Notes under the pieces: generated by a model
Told to the model about the DNA's origin: nothing
Seen by the model: only the letters and a program-made list of their open reading frames with translations
The model's database searches: none
Assembly: GCA_028583605.1 (NCBI GenBank)
Contig: CM053332.1
Span: forward strand, 13,070,442 to 13,134,441
Length of the DNA stretch: 64,000 bases
Source of the DNA: Dastarcus helophoroides
Taxonomy: Eukaryota; Arthropoda; Insecta; Coleoptera; Bothrideridae
Direction: 5' to 3'
Translations under genes and position numbers: made by a program
In this document: one piece after another, positions 10,733 through 22,590 of the stretch
Layout of the letters: each line of letters opens with the position of its first letter
Position numbering within the stretch: position 1 is the first letter of the stretch

Positions 10733-11955
10733 TTTTTTTAAAATTTAATCCACTCACAAAGGGTAACCCCATTATGCTTTCAAAGCACTACGAGTAGGAT
10801 GCGGAAACAAAGATAGATAGCGATGCACCGCCTTCTTAAACAAGGATAGGTTGTAATTTTTGGGGAAAATGTCTTTGAGTAACAGGTTCAATAACTTGGA
10901 AGTTCTATAGAAAAAAGAGTAGACAGAAGTCCTCACTGTGTGAAGCTGGACCGCACAGGAATTTGCTGTCTCCGACTGTTTAGTATGCCTCAAGAATTTT
11001 GCCCTTGGGGGGATTAATCCTATTAGTTCCTGCGAGCATCTTCGATGATAGTACTTATAGAAAAGAGACAAGTCACCAACCATACGCCTGTGCTCTAGTG
11101 TTTCGAGAGAATAGGTTAGACTCTCGTCATCAATTAGGCGAATCGCTCTTCTTTGAATTGAATCTTTGAATTGAAACCAAGAGCGCTAAAGTGTGTTTCG
11201 GGACTGAACTCCAAACATGAGAACAGTATTCTAGTGTTGGCTTAACTTGAGCTTTCTATAGTGTTAATAGCTGATGAGATATGTGTGTTCTAAACAGAAA
11301 ACCTAGCTTATGAGATGCGGGTTTGGCAATGGCGCGCACATGATCGTCCCAAGAGAAGTTAGTGCTCGCATTCACTCTTAGGATAGATAGATTGGATCCC
11401 ATCAGAAGGATTTTACCGTCCATTAGTATGTTTGTTGTATTATCCCTTGATGTTTTCTTAGAGAAAACCACGGCCTGAGTTTTTGGAGCGTTGAAGTTGA
11501 CCAAATTGTATTTACCCCATTCCAGAATAATCTCGAGATCCCGATTAATTGTCTGTATCTGCTGTTCCCTTAGTCGATCTGAAGCAATAGATAATGGTTT
11601 GTCGAAGAAAAAAGATGACACAAGGTTACTACCATCTGCGCAGCTGCATATAGAATTGGAAGTTGAAGCTAAGAGATCATTTACGTGTAACAGAAATAGA
11701 GTAGGAGACAGAACAAACCCCTGAGGCACCCCTGCGTTAATCGCAAATGTCTCGGATGAGATGCCATCGACGACGACCAGAAGAGATTTGTCAGCGAGAA
11801 AATTGGATAGGGGGAAGACCATAAGATGTTAATTTGGCGAGAAGAGATCGGTGCCAGACTATGTTGAAAGCCTTTGAGATATCCAATGCCACAAACCTAG
11901 CCTCACCATATTTTTCCATAGCTGAGTTACAGATATGAGTAACATATGCTAACCA
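10733..11955 (-). mobile_element. LINE-A copy, 5'-truncated, inactive
   Basis: The minus strand encodes the second half of a reverse transcriptase and the C-terminal domain of LINE family A, which lacks RNase H. Frame 11256-11822 shows the GVPQG motif and, at the catalytic YADD position, CADG. Frame 10772-11083 gives the conserved tail LFYKYYHRRCSQELIGLIPP through FPHPTRSALKA. The 3' end is followed by an A-rich tail (T run at 10733-10740). Upstream, DISKAFNIVWH (motif A) is still visible near 11850. Frameshifts and the lost second catalytic Asp make it a pseudogene. Confidence 0.85.
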
Positions 11956-12289
11956 ACAAGATGAACACGATACTTAACGAGATCAGAGGCAAATCGGAGA
12001 CACAACCCTTGATTTGTCTACAGAGAGTCGTGAGATTTTGGGTTTGTTGGCCCTTTTAGTTTATTCGCCAACAAAACGTTTAGCTCTAAAGCTATTCATT
12101 AGAAATTGCATTTTGCTAATCATTGCTTCATTATCAGAATATTCCAGATCAGCATTTTTCCAGATTTTTTCCTGAGAAATATTCTGGCGCGGCCCACTTT
12201 GATATACAGGACGTCTCAGTCATTATGTTATTAATTTTAAGAGGAGGTAAGGAAAAAAGAGTATTGATTCTGGATTTGGGGTGGGTTGT

Positions 12290-12955
12290 CTAAAAATTTT
12301 AGGCCAACACCTAGGCAACCCTTTTCGGGTTCATTGTGCTATCCTTCCAATTGAAGTGTCCTTGGCACCCAATCCTGTTGAGAAACTGGAAAACATCCCT
12401 TGAATATGCCTCGCTCAAACTGAAAACACTAGGTCAGAAGTCCCCCAGCGTGGATCCTCCAATCGATGCTAATGTCAGGCAGTAGCATGTGCTCGACATA
12501 ATCATCTTCTTCTAAACACTACTGACAGCTCGTGTCGTTTATAATTCCCTTTATGTGAAGCTGTTTATTTAGTCGACAGTGTTCTGTCCAAAACCCTACA
12601 TGTTTTCTGAAGTTATCTCTTGAAAATTGTAGGCATAGCTTGTGCCCTTTCTCTGCACGGCATTTCAATGAATGCGTGAGTCTGTGGGCATATTGTTATT
12701 GATGCCCATTGGGCTTTGTGTTTATGATGGATTTCTTCGTTAAAGTGCGGACCTTACGGTTGATCTAGCCATAGGGAAGGGTTGGCTCTAGTCCAACGAA
12801 TTGTTCCTTGGATTGGGGTTATTTACAAAAAAAGATGATCGAAGGGAAGAAAGACCTTAAAAAAGCTAATTGCCCATTGGGCTTGGTGTTTACGATGAAA
12901 TTCTTCGTTAAGTAGGTTCCTTATGGTTGATCTAGCAGGGGAAGGGTTGGTTCTG
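12290..12955 (-). mobile_element. LINE-B 3' end, partly duplicated
   Basis: The minus strand matches the 3' part of the LINE-B copy at 15094-16800 (shared words include the GCAGGGAAAGG, GTGGATCCTCC/GGAGGATCCACG and ACCCGAAAAGGGTTGCCTA regions). The segment 12699-12800 is repeated at 12872-12955 in direct orientation with about 173 bp spacing. No frame is intact. Confidence 0.75.
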
Positions 12956-13384
12956 AAAAAAAAAAATGAGGATGATATGAATAAGTAATTAAATTTTTTT
13001 CATATATATTTAGGCTGAAAAAATATTCCAAACAATGTTGTGCTTTTAAATGTTGAAAAATGAAAATAAGAAGATTTAAGCGTTCATATATTTTTGACTT
13101 AAGAAAAAAAAATAACCTTTATTAGAGTTTTTGGCAGCTAAGAAATGTTTTCTCGCGTTAATTCGCGACTGCCGAAGTGTAAATACGTGTTGGGTTGCTC
13201 AGCGGCATATCAACTAGTTTAATTTGATGGAAGCAAAAAGGCACTCATCCTTCTAATTACAAACACATGCTAAAAATCACGCCTTTAGTTTGTTTTTCCC
13301 ACGGATATGGCCCTTGTTAAGTGAAAACGATAATCTGCACACTACGGTCGTTACAAAATCGTGAGATTCTGCACCACAAATTTT

Positions 13385-13744
13385 TTATAGCCGGATAAAT
13401 AAACAAATGCTCTGTTGCGTTATTACAGGAGGCAATCTCGTAATAATAATGTAATAGTTATGGTTGCATTCTCTGAGACTATTGACTTTGAACTCGTTAA
13501 AGCCGAACTTGGCCTCCATAGCAAACTCAGTGAGAAAGTGTTCCGCATGCAATTTCTCTTTCCTGCCTACACAGCTCCTGAACGCGTTAAACACAGAACA
13601 AACCAAACTTCCCTTATTGTCTGGGAAAGGAATATCTGCATAATGCGTTTTATCTTGCTTTGTGCACTCTCCAAACTTGGCGGCTGTCCTAAGTGGGTTC
13701 TTCTGTTTGTTGTTCAAGTCGACGTAATCTCTTGGAAATTGCAC
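13385..13744 (-). CDS. Unrecognised 119-codon open frame
   Basis: I do not recognise this protein. It is one of the longer uninterrupted frames outside transposons. It starts MQFPRDYVDLNNK, is mixed in composition rather than low complexity, and has Cys at scattered positions. A frame of similar length (13415-13753) overlaps it on the plus strand; the minus one looks more protein-like because of its Asn/Lys/Asp-rich start and FAMEAKFGFNEFKV segment. It could be a fragment of a retroposed gene or of an unknown element. There is no promoter or splice evidence. Confidence 0.25.
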   Translation of the reverse strand: MQFPRDYVDLNNKQKNPLRTAAKFGECTKQDKTHYADIPFPDNKGSLVCSVFNAFRSCVGRKEKLHAEHFLTEFAMEAKFGFNEFKVNSLRECNHNYYIIITRLPPVITQQSICLFIRL

Positions 13745-13759
13745 ATTGTCTGATTATGG

Positions 13760-14460
13760 TGTGGGGAAATTACTTTAAATTAAAACATTCCTTTGTAGGC
13801 ATCTTCCAGCATGCTGCCTTCTCTAAACGGAAGAAATAATGTCGCTTAACGTAACAAAGTGAGTCTCTTTAGATTGAAATAAAAATTGTAATACTGAAAG
13901 GAAGCTGTACAATGAATTGGCGAATTTCTTGATATGTATTAGAAATTGCTTATGTTGACTGGAATAGATTTAATAAATGTAAAACAAAAATTTTCTAGCA
14001 AATTCCCTGAAACAAGTGGACATAAAATTTTCCACATGTTAGTGTAATTTTGCATTTTTGGGCTGCCAGGGGTTATAAATAACGTCCAATTTTTTTTTCA
14101 AACGGTATTTTTTGTCTTGTGGCAAGTCTAGCACGTTGGGGAAATTTCCATTATTTATGCAACTTAATTTTCTAAGAGTTTAAACTTTCAAATTTCGAGA
14201 AAGTCTAAATTTCAAAAAAACTGAGTCAATTATTTTGAGTTTGAAGTAGAAATAGAAAATAATTAACAATTTTGGAATTCTCATAATAAAATCAAAGTTT
14301 TGACAATACCTACACTAGGCACAGAAATTAAAGGGATATGAAAGTAAATCTCAAATTTTTAAGAAATTTTCAAAAGGATATAATTCAACGAAAAATGGTT
14401 ATTTTTGGCGCCAACGATTTTTGAATAATGTTAAGAGAACCATAAAAAAATTGTCTTACC
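13760..14460. other. Spacer without recognised genes
   Basis: AT-rich; the segment from about 14160 to 14400 has satellite-like words. Nothing else is supported. Confidence 0.5.
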
Positions 14461-14464
14461 TCTT

Positions 14465-14712
14465 TCGTGGGAACTAATAGGATTGATCCTCCCAAGGGCA
14501 AGATTTTTGAGGCATACAAGGCATACAAGATAGCAAATTACTGTGCGAATTTTCAAGCTATGGAACTCGTTACCGAACGTAATTTTCTCCAAAAATTACA
14601 ACCCATCTTTGTTTAAGAAGGCGGTTCGTCGCTATCGATCCTTGTTTTCGCATTCTACTCGCGGTGCTTTGAAGGCCCAATAGGGTTATACTTTGCGAGT
14701 GGATTGAAAATT
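14465..14712 (+). mobile_element. LINE-A 3' fragment
   Basis: About 250 bp matching the C-terminal coding part and 3' end of LINE-A (GGAACTAATAGGATTGATCC onward to CTTTGCGAGTGGATT and an A run). It is 5'-truncated, with internal deletions relative to the copy at 47.8-48.1 kb. Confidence 0.85.
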
Positions 14713-14719
14713 AAAAAAA

Positions 14720-15090
14720 AAAGGTCTGAGAACTTCAATAATCTTTCCAACGATACCATCATAAAGCTCTTATAGATAATTTAATCCTCTTTAATGTCAC
14801 GGGTTTCCAAGTCGACCTTGATCATTTTTCACCGAATTATCGTCGTTCAAAATGACAAAACTATTTTTACTTTGGTAATCAATAACTCAGGACATAATAA
14901 TCATACTAAAAATGAGTGAGAAGTTAGTCGGCAAGTGGCAGATGAATGCTTGCCAGCATTCTTTAGGCACAAAATGTCGACACATCATTACAAAACTCCT
15001 AGAGATTTGAGAATCTATAAGAAAAAGAGTTAATGCTGGCAATTTTTCTTTAATTTTTTGTTGTTTACTCACAAATCACCCTTTGTTTTT
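14720..15090. other. Spacer
   Basis: No supported feature. It ends with a pyrimidine-rich stretch directly before the LINE-B copy. Confidence 0.4.
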
Positions 15091-15093
15091 TTA

Positions 15094-16800
15094 TAGCGGA
15101 TGACCTTATCCGAAAACTCAATGACCGGGGTCTCTATGCGATTGGCTACGCAGATGCTATAACAATTCTGCTTTCAGGTAAACACGAGGGACTACTCTTC
15201 GAGAAATGGTGTAAAGAACATTCCCTAGCAGCAAACCCTGCAAAGACGGAAATGGTTCTTTTCGCGAATAAGAGGAAATTAGCACGACTAAAATTTCCCA
15301 AACTCATGGGAACCCAACTCGGTTTGTCAAGTCGAGTGAAATACCTTGGAACTGAACTTGACAGCAAATTGAGCTGAAAGTACCACTTTGAAAATAAAGT
15401 AAACAAAGCTTACAAGATCTTCTGGCAATGCCGAGGGGCCATCGGGAGGTCTTGGGGGTTATCCTCTAAGATGACCTTTTGGCTATACATGGCAGTCATC
15501 AGACCAAATGCAAGCTACGGAATTATAGTTTGGTGGTCAAAGACAAAGTGCACCACTATAAAACAAAAGCTAAATCACATCCAGAGACTAGCATGTCTGG
15601 CAGTGATAGGAGCAATGAAATCCACTCCAACAGCAGCAATGGAGGCGAGCTTGTGCCTGCCACTTCTCGATATATTTCTTGAGGGGGCGGACACAGGCTT
15701 CTGCTCTCCGTTTGCGAGCAGGAGAAATGCGGAAGGTAAAATGGTATGTCATCGGCGCATAATGGAGGGGGCGCTCCAAAAGGCACCTATTCTGGGTGCG
15801 CCGATGAACCATCTACCGGTGAAATATAACTTCACAAAATCCTACCGTATAAAAATGGATGAATTACAAGCAAGGATACCAGACGTAAGTATATACATGG
15901 ATGGATCGAAAACAAATACGGGCACTGGAACAGGAATCTTCTCGGAAAACCTGAACCTAAATGTAAGTATTAGGTTAGATAAATACTCAACAATCTTCCA
16001 AGTGGAGATGTTGGGAATTTTATATAGCGCCAAACAAATGACGCAACTGAACATTACAGGAAAATATATCCAAATAAAAACGGACAGCCAGGCAGCCCTT
16101 GAGGCCCTGAGAAATGTGAAAACAAACTCAGTGCTGGTATGAAACTGTCTCCTAGCGTTAGAACGTCTATCACAAGAGAATGCAATTTATCTAATATGGA
16201 TCAAAGAAGATTCTGGGAAAAAAGCAAACGAACGCGCTGACAAACTGGCGAGGAAGGATTCGGAGGACCAGAATCAACCCTTCGCCTGGCGAGATCATCC
16301 GTAAGATCCCTACTTAACGAAGAAATTTATCGATAACACAAAGCCATATGGGCATCAATAACAATATGCTGACAAACACACGCATTCATTAGAATGCCGT
16401 GCAGGGAAAGGGCAAAACTATGCCTACAACTCTCAAGTAATAATCTCAGGAAACTTATAGAAATTTGGACAGGTCTCTGTCGAATAAAGAAACACCTCCA
16501 CAGAATGGAAATTATAAACGACCCGAGTTGTAGATGGTGTTTATAAGAAGATAAGAGTGTCGAGCACGTGATGTGTCACTGCCCGGCACTAGCATCAATG
16601 AGAGGATCCACGCTGGGGGATTTCTGGTCTAGTGTGGCCAGTTTGGGAGAGGTGCATCCAAGGGACGTTCTTCAGTTTCTCAACAAGGTTGGTCAAGGAC
16701 ACCTCAGTCACGGGGATAGCACAATGGGCCCGGAAAGGGTGGCCTAAGTGCTGGCCTAAACTTTAGGCAACTCACAATGAATCCAGAATCCTTTGTTTTT
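15094..16800 (+). mobile_element. LINE-B copy: end of reverse transcriptase plus RNase H, inactive
   Basis: The copy starts inside the reverse transcriptase, just before the catalytic motif, which reads YADA in place of YADD (near 15147). A stop near 15375 interrupts the thumb region. Frame 15471-16142 (223 codons) covers the connection and most of the RNase H domain: IYMDGS (Asp 144), VEML (Glu 179) and KTDSQAAL (Asp 205). After a stop at 16141, reading continues with NERADKLAR, the last RNase H motif. The C-terminal region to about 16790 carries many stops. It is the longest representative of family B and belongs to the RNase H-bearing R1/I/Jockey groups; I cannot place the clade more exactly. 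Confidence 0.85.
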
Positions 16801-16804
16801 TTCG

Positions 16805-17165
16805 TCGCAAACGCCACAACCATGAACTAGTTCGATATTCGTCTAAGATAACTATGTACTTGAGTATTCCTGTATATAACACAGTACACTAAAAAATCAA
16901 ACGGTTAAGCTAACACATTAGGAGATTCCATATTTCAATTTTTTACAAAAATTAAACCACAAATATTTAACAATGCTTCAAAACCAAATAATTTCGTGTG
17001 TTCCAGATTTGTAGGAATTATTTGCAATAACCTTAGGTACGTAGATATGCCGGCACTACTTAATGAGCTGTGTCGAGGGGGGGGACATGGTAATGATAAG
17101 ATAAATACCCTAATGGGCTGCGATATCGTGCAATACTGTCGCCTATAACCATATTTCTTTGTCCT
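16805..17165. other. Spacer
   Basis: No recognised feature apart from a G run near 17078-17087. Confidence 0.4.
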
Positions 17166-17169
17166 TAGT

Positions 17170-17548
17170 CCTTACAGATGTCTAATAATCTAGGAGAGAC
17201 TGGGATATGCCTTCCTTCTTCTTCTCCCTTCTCTGAGGTAGGTTTCTCTGAGGTAGGTATCTCAATTTTTTCTGGTCTTCAAGCCTCTTGTTCTTCTGAT
17301 GTCCAGCATTCTTTCCATCGGTCTTCCTTGTGTTCTTTTGCCTGTTTTTTATATTTGGTTCTTACGTTCTGCTGTCATGTACTTATTTCGGAAGACATTA
17401 TCCCTCAGACACCCCGAAATTCTTGCCGCCTTACATGTTTGTGTTTAGATTTCTTTGGTCAACCTCCTATCACTGGTGATTTCCGAGCCGAAGTAGTTAA
17501 ATTGCATTACCTGTTGGATTATGGATTATGGTCTGCCACTGATTTCGG
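17170..17548 (-). pseudogene. LINE-C (RTE-type) C-terminal fragment
   Basis: The minus strand reads QFNYFGSEITSDRRL, then a KAARISGCLRDNVFRNKYMT stretch, then KRTQGRPMERM. This matches the usual order at the end of RTE/craniate-type LINE proteins: a YLG motif after the reverse transcriptase, the KAARI..L segment, and the GRP..RW end, with the portion between deleted. Stops are present. The plus-strand frame at 17178-17552 is its shadow. Confidence 0.75.
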
Positions 17549-17559
17549 CTAAAAACTCG

Positions 17560-18050
17560 TAATACTTTTTCTGCAAAGTTCAAAGCTTGAATTTATAGTA
17601 CAACTAATAACCTCTCTTTGGGTTGCAGCAGTTTGGTCAAATTGTATTAAATTATGCAACTTAGATCAGTTGGTGCAAAAATTGTATTTTTGCAATTTCG
17701 AAAAATGTCATGGTATTACGGATCACTTTGTAAATCGATGGAAAAATTTGGTAGAAAAACTATTTATGTTTGATTCAAAATGACAGAAGATTTATTATTA
17801 AAGAGAAACAAAGTGAAGCGAAGTGAGAAATGGCAATGAAAATCAGTTTGAAAGACAATGTTCAAAGTCCAAGCGAATAGCTCGATGGCATTGGTTGCAA
17901 TGGATGGTATTTTGGCTGTTCATCTTTTTTGGCATATTTTTTTTTTCAAATTATGCAGAAATCGAAGTCTTCTTACAATCTTTTAAAGACTGTTATTTCT
18001 TTTGTGGCGTCTTCGAAATGAAGCAATGTCACCGATTTTTCGAATGTTCG
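17560..18050. other. Spacer
   Basis: No supported feature; short frames only. Confidence 0.4.
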
Positions 18051-18059
18051 AAATTATAA

Positions 18060-18225
18060 ATATATATTTTTTTTTTTGGTGCAACGAACTGGTCCTTGGT
18101 TATCTTCAAAAAATGAAATACAAATTTTGTCCCCTGAAACTAAGAAAGATTAAAAAACACAACAAAAAATGCTCTAACGCGTTTCGACAGCCAAGCTATC
18201 ATCTTCAGAGAGATATTGAAAACTA
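18060..18225 (-). mobile_element. PLE terminal-repeat copy, single arm
   Basis: The copy reads from a T run (poly(A) of the minus strand) through GGTGCAACGAACTGGTCC, CAAATTTTGTCCCCTGAAAC and ACACAACAAA to the ribozyme motif. Only one arm is present, unlike the inverted copies elsewhere. Confidence 0.8.
18172..18212 (-). ncRNA. Hammerhead-ribozyme-like motif, family 1, intact core
   Basis: On the minus strand: helix I strand CTCT, core CTGAAGA, one extra T, helix II GATAGC/GCTGTC (5 Watson-Crick pairs and one G-T) with loop TTG, GAAA, then CGCGTT and helix I strand AGAG. The cleavage triplet is GTT, allowed by the NUH rule. Helix III would form only through the self-complementary ACGCGT, implying a dimer. 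The family is tied to a Penelope-like element by the copy at 27.7-28.2 kb. Confidence 0.65.
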
Positions 18226-18229
18226 ACCA

Positions 18230-18600
18230 AATATGTTCGATTTTTTTGGAAATGCAACCAAAATTTTTTACAGAAGAGAATATAACCTCAACATTTTATA
18301 CTTACATTTGAAAAATTATATCGTACCAAAATTAGAAATAGTCGAAAAATAATGCTGTGTTGAAAAAGTGCATAAAAAATCACTTATATGCATCAAATAC
18401 ACGAAGTTAGCTTATAAAATGTAAAGAATTGCGTGGTTCGTAATTCCCCAAAAAGAGTAATCCGTAATTTTCCGAACGCCCTTTTTTACAACATGGAAGC
18501 ATTTAAGTAACACATTACAAATTTCATGCAAAATTTCATGTCTGTGTCGAGAAATATTATGAAGATATTGTGACAAAATATCACTAATTTGTATTAGTGG
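18230..18600. other. Spacer
   Basis: No recognised feature. Confidence 0.4.
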
Positions 18601-18603
18601 TTA

Positions 18604-18889
18604 TGTAGTGAAAGGAACTCTTTGGAAACATTTGATAATTGGAAGCGGCCGCGAGAATACAGCAGATAAGCACTCTAGACTTTTCCGCAATCTGTACGGA
18701 GATTCGTTCTTGAAACCGGAACGGTATAAATACGCAGTCGTTTTTCCCTCAGTTAGTTAGTCAAATAGTCAGATAGTTAGATAATCTGCGGGTAAGTAAA
18801 TCATAATCGTAGTGTTCCGAAATACGTTGGAAATAAAGTGTTTACAATTTACGAGGTTTCAATTATCGAACCGATAACACATCACAACA
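18604..18889 (+). mobile_element. Solo LTR, subfamily 1, copy 1
   Basis: It begins TGTAGTG and ends CACAACA. Inside are a NotI-type GCGGCCGC word, a TATAAATA box near 18725, CAGTTAGTTAG-type start-region repeats, and an AATAAAG signal near 18831 before the end. This TATA-to-polyadenylation order defines an LTR with U3, R and U5 parts. No primer site, gag or pol is attached. Related LTRs lie at 28791, 49390 and 58907. Duplicated target sequence is not clear here (GTTA versus TTTA). Confidence 0.75.
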
Positions 18890-18894
18890 TTTAC

Positions 18895-19920
18895 CTGAGT
18901 TGGTTCTCGAAAAGTGTGGTCAAAGTAAAGGAAACTCAAAAATAAAAAATCAATTCGAAGTACATCACGTTTCTATTTGGTATCGAAGCGAGGTAATGGT
19001 TCATGTACGCAAGTCAAGCACTGAAGGGAAAATGAGCTTAACATAAGGCGAGCTGACCACAGTTATTTGTAGCTGTTAACCACTACTATGGAAAAAAATA
19101 TGAAGCTGGTCCTCAATTCCCCGTGGTTCAGAATACCCCAGTCTCCCTTACTTCGACCTTTACACACATTAACCAAACCAGCGATGCATACTTTCTATAT
19201 ACATTTAATACCAAATAATATTTCTTGGTCATTTCTTGACCGAACTACGTTGTAAGATATTTTATTATTTTACAAGATGTAAATGTATGTAGTATCTTAT
19301 TCATAATTAATGTTAATTTTACTATCTAATCGCTAACGTCAGATGTCTTCACATGGAAAAGTGAATTAGCTAAAGCGCCTTCGCTTATGATACAGATTGT
19401 TCATTGCAATAAATCCACAAGAGCAAGCTGCTCAGCAGCGAAACATACATATACCTGATATGACTGAAAATATGTAAATTATTAGTTGTTCACATCGTGT
19501 GAAGTAAGAGATTGATTATAGTACACAAGATCAATGGTTTGCACCTTGTTTGCTTCGTGTAAAAGAGACCAGCTATTCCCACAAACACTTGTATATGCTT
19601 GCTTATGGAATTCGCATTTTTATTGATTTCTATCAGGATATAATATTGATATTATGCACCGACAGGCGTGCGGACTGATTTTGAATAATATTTGTTACAT
19701 TTGTGTGCATGCAGGGGGCGGTATTCTTTTCTGAAAGTTATTTACTTGTTCGCAGCTACATATACATATGTTTGAATGTTTTTTTGTTGTTGTTTTATTG
19801 ACGTCAATATTTTTGAGTAAATGATTTAAATTTAAATGATTAAAATTTAAGTATACGAAACAATTCCAGTATTTCCTACTTGATTCTTAGTGTAGATGTC
19901 AAACTGTAATAGTTTAATTA
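18895..19920. other. Spacer without recognised genes
   Basis: AT-rich DNA left of the piggyBac-like element. No supported feature. Confidence 0.5.
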
Positions 19921-19925
19921 TTTAA

Positions 19926-22304
19926 CCCTTCTTTGCATGATTTTTTAAATTTTTTAAAATAAATCAGGGTGATGTAATTAATGCTCTAGATTAAAGGAAA
20001 AATATTTAAAAAAATCCTAGTGTAAATAAAAATATGTATTATGTAAAAAACAATATGATGGAAATTTACATCATCATGCATTGTCACATATTTAGCTCAG
20101 TACTAAATAAATAAAAAAAATATTGTTTACTCAATCTTCTTTATTCTTTATGATCATTTAAAAAACAATTATTATTTTTATTTAAGCACAAATTGACGCC
20201 ACATTTAATACACGAAATTGTGGAATAGCCTTTACATTTGGGAAATTTGCACCGGAGTGACCCACCTACTTTTGGCCAATGTTCAGCACCATCTTTTCTT
20301 ATGTCTTTTGGAGGTGGTGGAGCTGGAGAACCTTTTCTTTTTTTTTATTGTAGTTCTTCTTCTAGTAAACTGGTACTAGGACGCCCTCTTTTAGCTTCTT
20401 TGGTGGTTCCTCTGTTGCATAGCACAAAGGCCAATTCATTTCTGAATTGGCCCATTGTAAGCAGACTCTTTTTAGGTTCACCTCTTTCTTGAGCATTTTT
20501 TTTATAAATAATGCAAGAGTTTATAATAGCTAGATCAAATAGATGAAAAAAAATACGCAAATACCACTTTTTAGACCTCATTTTTATATGATTTCTGCCC
20601 AAAAAGCTATCCATGAGATCTACTCCTCCCATATGTTTATTGTACTCTTGGACAATAAACGGGCAAGTAATATCAATTTTTTCTTTTGTTGTCCTGTCAA
20701 ATCTATTGACTTTAGTTACAGGCAATGCTCCAGAATAAGAAGGTAACAGGGTTACTATCTTATTATCTTTCCAAGCCACACAATTAAATCTATACCATCA
20801 TGCACAGACACTCTTTCCTCAAAACTACCGTTGGGCACAGATTTTTTCATGAAATTTTTCTTCTCTAGAAGTTTATTATTTGGTATCCTGTTTTGTTGCA
20901 GTTCCCACTGTGTGAATTCCTGATTTATCATCTGGGAGTTTCTCTGTATTCTCTTGTCCAGAATATACCTCATCGCATCAAATCACAGAGAACATACAAT
21001 TTGAAGCCCCATTTATGGGGCTTCTTAGGTAGATACTGTTTTAAAAAATGCCCTATTTTGGTAGAACACATCTGTTCATCCACAGAAAGTCTTTGATTCA
21101 TTGGCACTGTGGCAAACCTCTCATTGAGGTGCTTGATAACAGGGCGGATTTTATAAAGCCTGTCATGTTCTGGATGACCTATAGGTTTGTGAAGATCATT
21201 GTTATTAAAATGTAATAATAACTTTATTTTCTCAAACTTGTTTAGTGGCATTGTTGAAGAAATGGGCTCATATCCAAACTTGGGCGACCAGTATGATCTT
21301 GTGCTAGGAAATTTGATTACTGACATGTATAATAATATACCAAAGAACTTATACAAATCATATTCTGTAAATGTTATAGATGAACTAGAATTACTCTGTA
21401 TTATATATAAATTTGTCTCCTCTACTAATGTTTTGATAAAATCTTCAGTGATAAAATGGTTAAAACATTGATATGGAGTTTCTAGGTGTGATAGACCGCC
21501 TGAAGCAGTAGAACTCCCCAAGAAAGTAATTTTATCTGTATCATACACCAGATTCCTTTTTTTCCAAATCAAGCTTCTTTTGTCAAATGAAAAACTGGAT
21601 GAAGACTGCAAATTGGATGATGTTGATGGGTGAGAGGATTCTTGATCTTCTGGTTCTAGAAGAGGAGGATCAATATCAGCAGTTTCATCCACATCATCAT
21701 CATCATCATCGTTCTCCTCCTGCAACACTCTTATAACTTCATCAGCATCGCGGTTTTCATCACCGGAATATTGGTCATCAAGGCCATCTTCTGAGAGCCA
21801 ACCGCCTTCTAACTTACTAAGATAATCTTCAATATCTCTTTCATTCAAGTTTCCCTAAAAAACAACATAAAATAAACATTTACAAAAAAAAAATTGCCAT
21901 ACATTACAAGTGAAGTTACTGCACACTGATGTAAATTTCCATCACATAGTTTCGAGAAATGTATTCACAGTGTTTTGATATAAATTGTACATAAAATAAC
22001 AAAAACATGAAAACAAACCTTTTTTCCACTCATGTTCACTTTTCTTGTATTTTATATCTCCGTTTATTTCCTTAAAACAATTTAAAATATCACTTGTTTC
22101 TTCCAGTCACAACAAACAGCGGAATGACAAGTTCTAAGCCATTGACAGTGACGTTTACTATTTTTTGACAACTGCGTTTTGTTGTACGCTATAGTCCCTT
22201 AAAAAGTTGCCAGCAACAACAAATTTACAGTACAAGGGTTTTGAGTATCTTTTTTTGTTGACTAAATATTATGATTAAAATTTCCATCATCATGCAAAGA
22301 AGGG
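19926..22304 (-). mobile_element. Full-length piggyBac-like element with TTAA duplications
   Basis: The 2379-bp element is bounded by perfect 16-bp inverted repeats, CCCTTCTTTGCATGAT at 19926-19941 and its complement at 22289-22304. TTAA lies at 19922-19925 and 22305-22308, the family's target duplication. A second inverted pair lies inside the ends (TGATGGAAATTTACATCA near 20056 and its complement near 21930), like the subterminal repeats of piggyBac. The element carries one transposase gene on the minus strand, now broken. A-rich polyadenylation words follow the gene at the left end. Confidence 0.93.
20141..22033 (-). pseudogene. piggyBac-like transposase, deleted and frameshifted
   Basis: A likely first coding exon (22019-22033, MSGKK) is spliced by GT...AG over 164 bp to the main exon starting at 21854. 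The N-terminal acidic region contains a run of Asp (DDDDDD) and is followed by the transposase core, with the first catalytic Asp in SVDEQM. After LYVLCDLM (about 20970) a deletion has removed the segment that normally holds the second catalytic Asp and the DNFFT-like motif. Reading resumes in another frame at RIPNNKLL..KNFMKKSVPNG, shifts again near 20770, then continues through GGVDLMD (third Asp) and a Cys-rich C-terminus (CKFPKC, CIKC, LCL) that needs a further frameshift at an A run near 20340. The DDD triad is incomplete, so the protein cannot be active. Confidence 0.85.
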
Positions 22305-22309
22305 TTAAA

Positions 22310-22580
22310 TCTTTTTATTAACATGCGAGGTATCGCTCAACTTCGGCCCAACTATTGCAGCCGTCAGCATTGTTTATGTAAAAAATATCGAATGAATGAA
22401 ATATAAAAACATGTAAATAATTAAGTGGTACTTTATCTGTGAAAGCTCTGAAGAAATCGTTCGTTCTTTCACATGAGGGCCGATATCGTTAATGAATTGC
22501 ATAAGAAAGTTAATGCGAAATCGTGTGCGAAATATCTTGAAAAGAAAAGGAAACAAGGTGCAACTGTTATATGGTAGATT
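22310..22580. other. Spacer
   Basis: No recognised feature between the piggyBac-like element and the next PLE copy. Confidence 0.4.
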
Positions 22581-22590
22581 AGCTAATACT

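Noticed and set aside
15556..15812. Two Cys-rich minus-strand frames
   Set aside because: They are antisense to the LINE-B coding strand, whose frame matches known motifs.
17178..17552. 124-codon plus-strand frame with Ser/Cys-rich start
   Set aside because: It is the complement of an RTE-type LINE fragment.
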